Positions 59,858 through 64,000 of a DNA stretch of 64,000 bases are shown here, in pieces; position 1 is the first letter of the stretch; each line of letters begins with the position of its first letter. The DNA is taken from positions 3,821,303 to 3,885,302 of the forward strand of contig OX419759.1 in NCBI GenBank assembly GCA_948567375.1. Direction: 5' to 3'. The notes beneath the pieces are model-generated. The model was not told the DNA's origin. It saw only the letters and a program-made list of their open reading frames with translations, and did not search any database. The translations under genes and the position numbers were made by a program. This DNA is from Lunularia cruciata. Its lineage: Eukaryota; Streptophyta; Marchantiopsida; Lunulariales; Lunulariaceae.

Positions 59858-59960
59858 CCGAGCACCACCAAGTGCCAACACCAACCGAGCACCACCAAGT
59901 GCCAACATCAATCGAGCACCACCAAGTGCCAATACCAACCGAGCGCCATCAAGTGCCAAA
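59858..59960 (-). repeat. 27-bp coding minisatellite in gypsy C gag, right part
   Basis: CGAGCACCACCAAGTGCCAA at 27-bp steps, about four units, encoding LVLALGGAR-type repeats on the minus strand. Continuation of 46985-47089. Confidence 0.88.
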
Positions 59961-60297
59961 ACTAATGGAACATTGTCCACTAATGTAACTCTAACCAATA
60001 CAACTACACTAGGGGCAAGGGTGACTTGTAACCTGCCATCACAACACGTATTCTCACGGTTTGTAGGTCATCACTTTTTGCCTCACCAAAGAGAAACAAA
60101 GATAGTTTGATTGGTCATCACTCTAGTCTCACTATCGAGAGCACACTAGAGCACCAACGTTCAAAATTCAAGGCACCTCACACAAACATGAAGCAAAGAA
60201 TGGAGGGGGTCCAATCACAAGAATGCTAAACAACAACCCTCCATCTCATAAATCAACACAAGACTGACTCCACCACCATTTGGCATTTGATATCATT
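59961..60297 (-). other. Gypsy C leader and gag start
   Basis: Lies between the gag repeats and the 5' LTR. A degenerate primer-site-like TGATATCAAATGCC (minus strand, 60283-60296) resembles TGGTATCAGAGC with several changes. No clear protein motif. Confidence 0.5.
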
Positions 60298-61200
60298 AGA
60301 GTACCTATCTACTTCTTGAGCTACAAGGATCACCGAGGATCAAATTCAAGTTCTTCTCACCAAAATCTGAGGTAACTCCTTCACAAAATCTTTTGTAAAA
60401 TCTGACATAAATCCCTAAAATTGGCTGACCATTAAATCCTCAGCTAACTCTTTACTTGAGCCAAATTGGAAAATTGGGTTTTGTCCAATCTTCAATTCGT
60501 GAGGATCTCCTCCCAACTCCACCTTCAATTTCAGTTTCTGAGCTCAACTCGTAACAAACTGGTCTTGAGCTCAAAATCACCACTATTGCTTGAAAATTGC
60601 TTCTTCCCTTGCTCCAAAATTTTCTAACACTTCCGCACACACTCTCTCTTAGGGAAATCTGAACTACTTGATCAAGACACCATGATCCATTGAGCTTGGA
60701 GATATCACCAACACTTGTAGTTCCTACACCCAATTTCCCCTTGACTCACTTCTTTAATGTAATCAGATCATTTACAACTGAAATCAATCAAACTCAGATC
60801 AATACTTGATCTGATCCTCAACAAATTGCCAACACATGGGCATTGATTGCAATCAAGCCACACCCACTCTAGCTAAGAGACTCCAGGTGACATTCGCCGG
60901 CTTTCTGTCCACTCTAGCCAGGAACTCGAAGGCTCAACATCAAAGAAGTGAGCTCTCTGGAGCTGCACTTCTAGGGTATACCCCTGATTTTGACCTATCA
61001 TCCAAATTGTCCCACTGATGGCACACCCGACAATGCGGACAGTGCAAGTGACGGTGGGCCCCACCATGAAGTCAGTACCCTAAACCTAAATTTGACCGTC
61101 GGAAAGTAGTTTATGAGTAACTGCCAAAATGCCTCTAACTACTATCAATGGAACTCCAATGTCCAAGCAATCTAGATGCGACACTACAAATGGTGTGACA
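60298..61200 (-). repeat. Gypsy C 5' LTR, inner boundary uncertain
   Basis: The outer end is firm: minus-strand TGTCACACCATTTG starts at 61200 next to copia TACC. 60759-61200 matches the left LTR 31518-31968. The inner end is placed beside the degenerate primer site near 60297, making the LTR about 900 bp; if the LTR ended at 60759 there would be no primer site next to it. Confidence 0.65.
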
Positions 61201-62280
<1,080 letters not shown>

Positions 62281-62352
62281 CTTTGCTGTGAACTTGCTTC
62301 TGGACCCACTTCCCTGCACCTTCAGATCTCAAGACTCTTTTAAGGACCAAAT

Positions 62353-62368
62353 AAGCTTTGATACCAAT
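62353..62368 (-). other. Copia primer-binding site
   Basis: Minus-strand ATTGGTATCAAAGCTT follows the 5' LTR, an initiator-Met tRNA site with one change from TGGTATCAGAGC. Confidence 0.88.
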
Positions 62369-62783
62369 TGTTAGAAAATACAGTCCCAAGGACCTCTCAC
62401 AATAGCACATCCCAAAGCCAATTAAACAAAAATCAGAGGACTAAGTAAATAACATGGTTCACTCCTTGTCCCAGAAGCTACCTCCACGGCTGAAACAGGC
62501 TCACACCAGCCTTTGAACCTTTATTTCTCATTGCACATAGATATATACACACAAGCAGAGATAGTCCCTCACCACTGTCATCCTATTGAACTCCTGAATA
62601 TTGACTTGCAGGACTTCATGAGTATTGAACACTCAAGATATCTAGTCTCTTTAATACTAAGCCTTAGTAATGACTGAAAATATCTAGACAAGTGATTGTC
62701 CCTGTCCTCACTGCATGTTTCATCAATCTAGTTTGCTCTTGTTCTTGATCAGTCAAATCCCTCATAACAAGCCAAACATAACT
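62369..62783 (-). repeat. Copia 5' LTR
   Basis: 415 bp partner of 24721-25137. Its outermost base is changed (plus-strand ATAACT instead of ATAACA). Confidence 0.92.
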
Positions 62784-62789
62784 TTATGG

Positions 62790-63720
62790 TCCAATGGTAT
62801 CACCAAATACTCTCATGCAATTTCTATCAAAGGTGATAAGAAGGTTGAAAAAAGAGGATTATGCAAGCAAATTCAGTAAAGTTGGTCACAAAGCAATATT
62901 AAAAATAATATACCAAATAACATCAATAGATCCCTTAACAAAAGAAGGTCATGCACATGAAGGATATCCTTGCCATGGTAGGATCTAAATAGAGTTTGAA
63001 AAAATCCTTAGGCCCAATTGGCACTCCGATGATACATAAGTCATCTCTACATATAATACATCTCTTTGGAAGCTAAAGGTTATGAGAAATACCAAAAAAT
63101 ACCTTACACTTTTGACACCTTGACTCTCAAGTCTACAATATGAAGCAAGGTAATAATGTGGTCAAAGGTCTGCTTGATTTGGCCTCCAAGATCCACAATG
63201 TGTGTATATTTTACCAAGGAAGGAAAGAGTCAATATAACATGGCTGAAGTAGGCAATAAAAGAGCTAAGGAATAAGCTATTGCAAATAGAGGTCCTCTTA
63301 AGAGATCTCCTTATGGTGGCTGATTGAAGAAGTAGTGAGTCCCTCTTATGAGAGTCATCCTAGTAGTGAATAGAAAAGGGAGAACTACAAAAGTATTACA
63401 AAGAAGGAATAATAATTATCAAGGATACATTGGCCTACTCAAGCTCTCTAGAGATGGATTCATGTGAGACAATATAAAAAGTATTCTTAACATCCACTTG
63501 CAATACAGCAAAATCTAGGTGGATATGAGCTCAAAACCTCTTGATGTAGCAATTTCAAATTGATGTGGACTAAGATTATATTGTAAGTGAGAACAATGCT
63601 AAAGGAAAATGGTACAACTAACAAGGCATTTTAAGACCTCACCAATAGCAATAAGTCTAATGCCTCTTGTTTCTTATTCATCACAAGAAGTTGATTGCCA
63701 GAAGTAATTAAGTAACTTAC
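62790..63720 (-). pseudogene. LINE-type reverse transcriptase relic
   Basis: Minus-strand fragments follow non-LTR RT order: LIAIGEVLKCLVS (about 63665-63625), VLQVDVKNTFYIVSHESI (motif A-like, about 63510-63440), GDLLRGPLFAIAYSLAL (motif B-like QGDPLGPLLFA, about 63315-63260), FPSLVKYTHIVDL where the catalytic Asp-Asp has been lost (about 63230-63190), LRVKVSKV (about 63125-63100) and IIGVPIGPKDFF (about 63040-62995). Frames are broken throughout. The copia element is inserted in or just beside it. Confidence 0.55.
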
Positions 63721-64000
63721 ATTGCAATTTCCTTGCTACCAATGCAACCACTTTGACCAACTTTGTAAAATATAGAAGTATATCCACTTAGAGAGAATTT
63801 ATAAGATGCTTATAAACTCCCTTGACAAGTCTCCCTAAGGAGAGGCATAAGACCATGCATACACATGGGTAGATTGAAATTTATAAATATATTAGAGCTC
63901 AAAGGTAATATTCCAAGACCTCTAATGGTACTCTCTCTCTCTTTCTTTTGACTAACAATAAAATTGGTATAAAGAAGAAAGAGTCTGCCTAGTTGGATAA
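63721..64000. other. Right end of window, upstream part of the LINE relic or flank
   Basis: AT-rich with no motif I can assign. By position it would precede the RT domain on the minus strand. Confidence 0.3.

Larger units (their letters stand above)
31414..61200 (-). mobile_element. Gypsy C: Ty3/gypsy element with DNA methyltransferase and PHD-like modules
   Basis: Inserted in copia just downstream of the protease codons for CKAIGIG. TACC occurs at both edges (31410-31413 and 61201-61204) as a probable target duplication. Internal order on the minus strand: LTR, degenerate primer site, gag with repeats and zinc knuckles, protease, C5 methyltransferase, RT, RNase H, integrase, PHD-like finger, partial LTR, then an extra copy of the 3' internal end. 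Gypsy E, a solo D LTR and gypsy D are inserted in it. With insertions removed it is about 10 kb. Many stops and frameshifts make it a fossil. Confidence 0.85.

Noticed and set aside
60759-60770. TGTAATCAG as the inner end of the gypsy C 5' LTR
   Set aside because: It looks like a TG terminus and is where similarity to the left LTR stops, but no primer site adjoins it. The primer-like TGATATCAAATGCC is about 460 bp further in, so I placed the LTR end there, with uncertainty.

Overview
This is plant nuclear DNA: one spliced host gene in the left part, then a very deep nest of decayed retrotransposons. The host gene is an ABCG half-transporter of the land-plant AtABCG14/21/22/25 type with five exons. 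The LTR elements use the usual plant primer sites (TGGTATCAGAGC, initiator Met tRNA). I cannot name the species; a seed-free land plant is possible but is only an impression. There are no rRNA, tRNA or CRISPR features. A 200-bp run of N (16592-16791) is an assembly gap.

Layout. 1-3300: upstream DNA with an old ~550-bp tandem duplication. 3544-6917: the ABCG gene, complete and apparently intact (691 aa by my splice model). 7000-24700: AT-rich intergenic DNA with several small tandem repeats, a decayed PIF/Harbinger transposase (10500-11744), an unrecognised broken coding relic (15684-16320) and a possible leucine-rich-repeat relic (19740-21300).

24000-64000: nested elements, all on the minus strand except one solo LTR. 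A LINE-type reverse transcriptase relic (about 62790-63720) is the target of a Ty1/copia element whose LTRs lie at 24721-25137 and 62369-62783. The copia element is split twice. A Ty3/gypsy element (gypsy A, 26391-29797) sits in its RT and has lost its 3' half. A larger gypsy element (gypsy C, 31414-61200) sits just after its protease. Gypsy C is itself split by a chromovirus (gypsy D, 35486-42085), by a solo LTR of the D family in the opposite orientation (44910-45564), and by gypsy E (47090-59857), which has 3.2-3.6 kb LTRs full of minisatellites.

The most interesting element is gypsy C. In minus-strand order it holds gag with zinc knuckles, an aspartic protease, a C5 cytosine DNA methyltransferase domain (about 43410-42470, with LELFGG, PCQG, ENVPL and a C-terminal AMDLN block), reverse transcriptase/RNase H, integrase, and after the integrase a PHD-finger-like zinc module (32380-32247). 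It therefore once encoded both a DNA-methylation writer and a probable chromatin reader. This copy is dead: several of its lesions are G-to-A changes on the coding strand, including TGG to TAG next to the catalytic PCQG. Other points are a heat-shock-element cluster in the gypsy A LTR promoter, a 119-bp minisatellite whose copy number differs between the two LTRs of gypsy E, and an aberrant 3' end on gypsy C.
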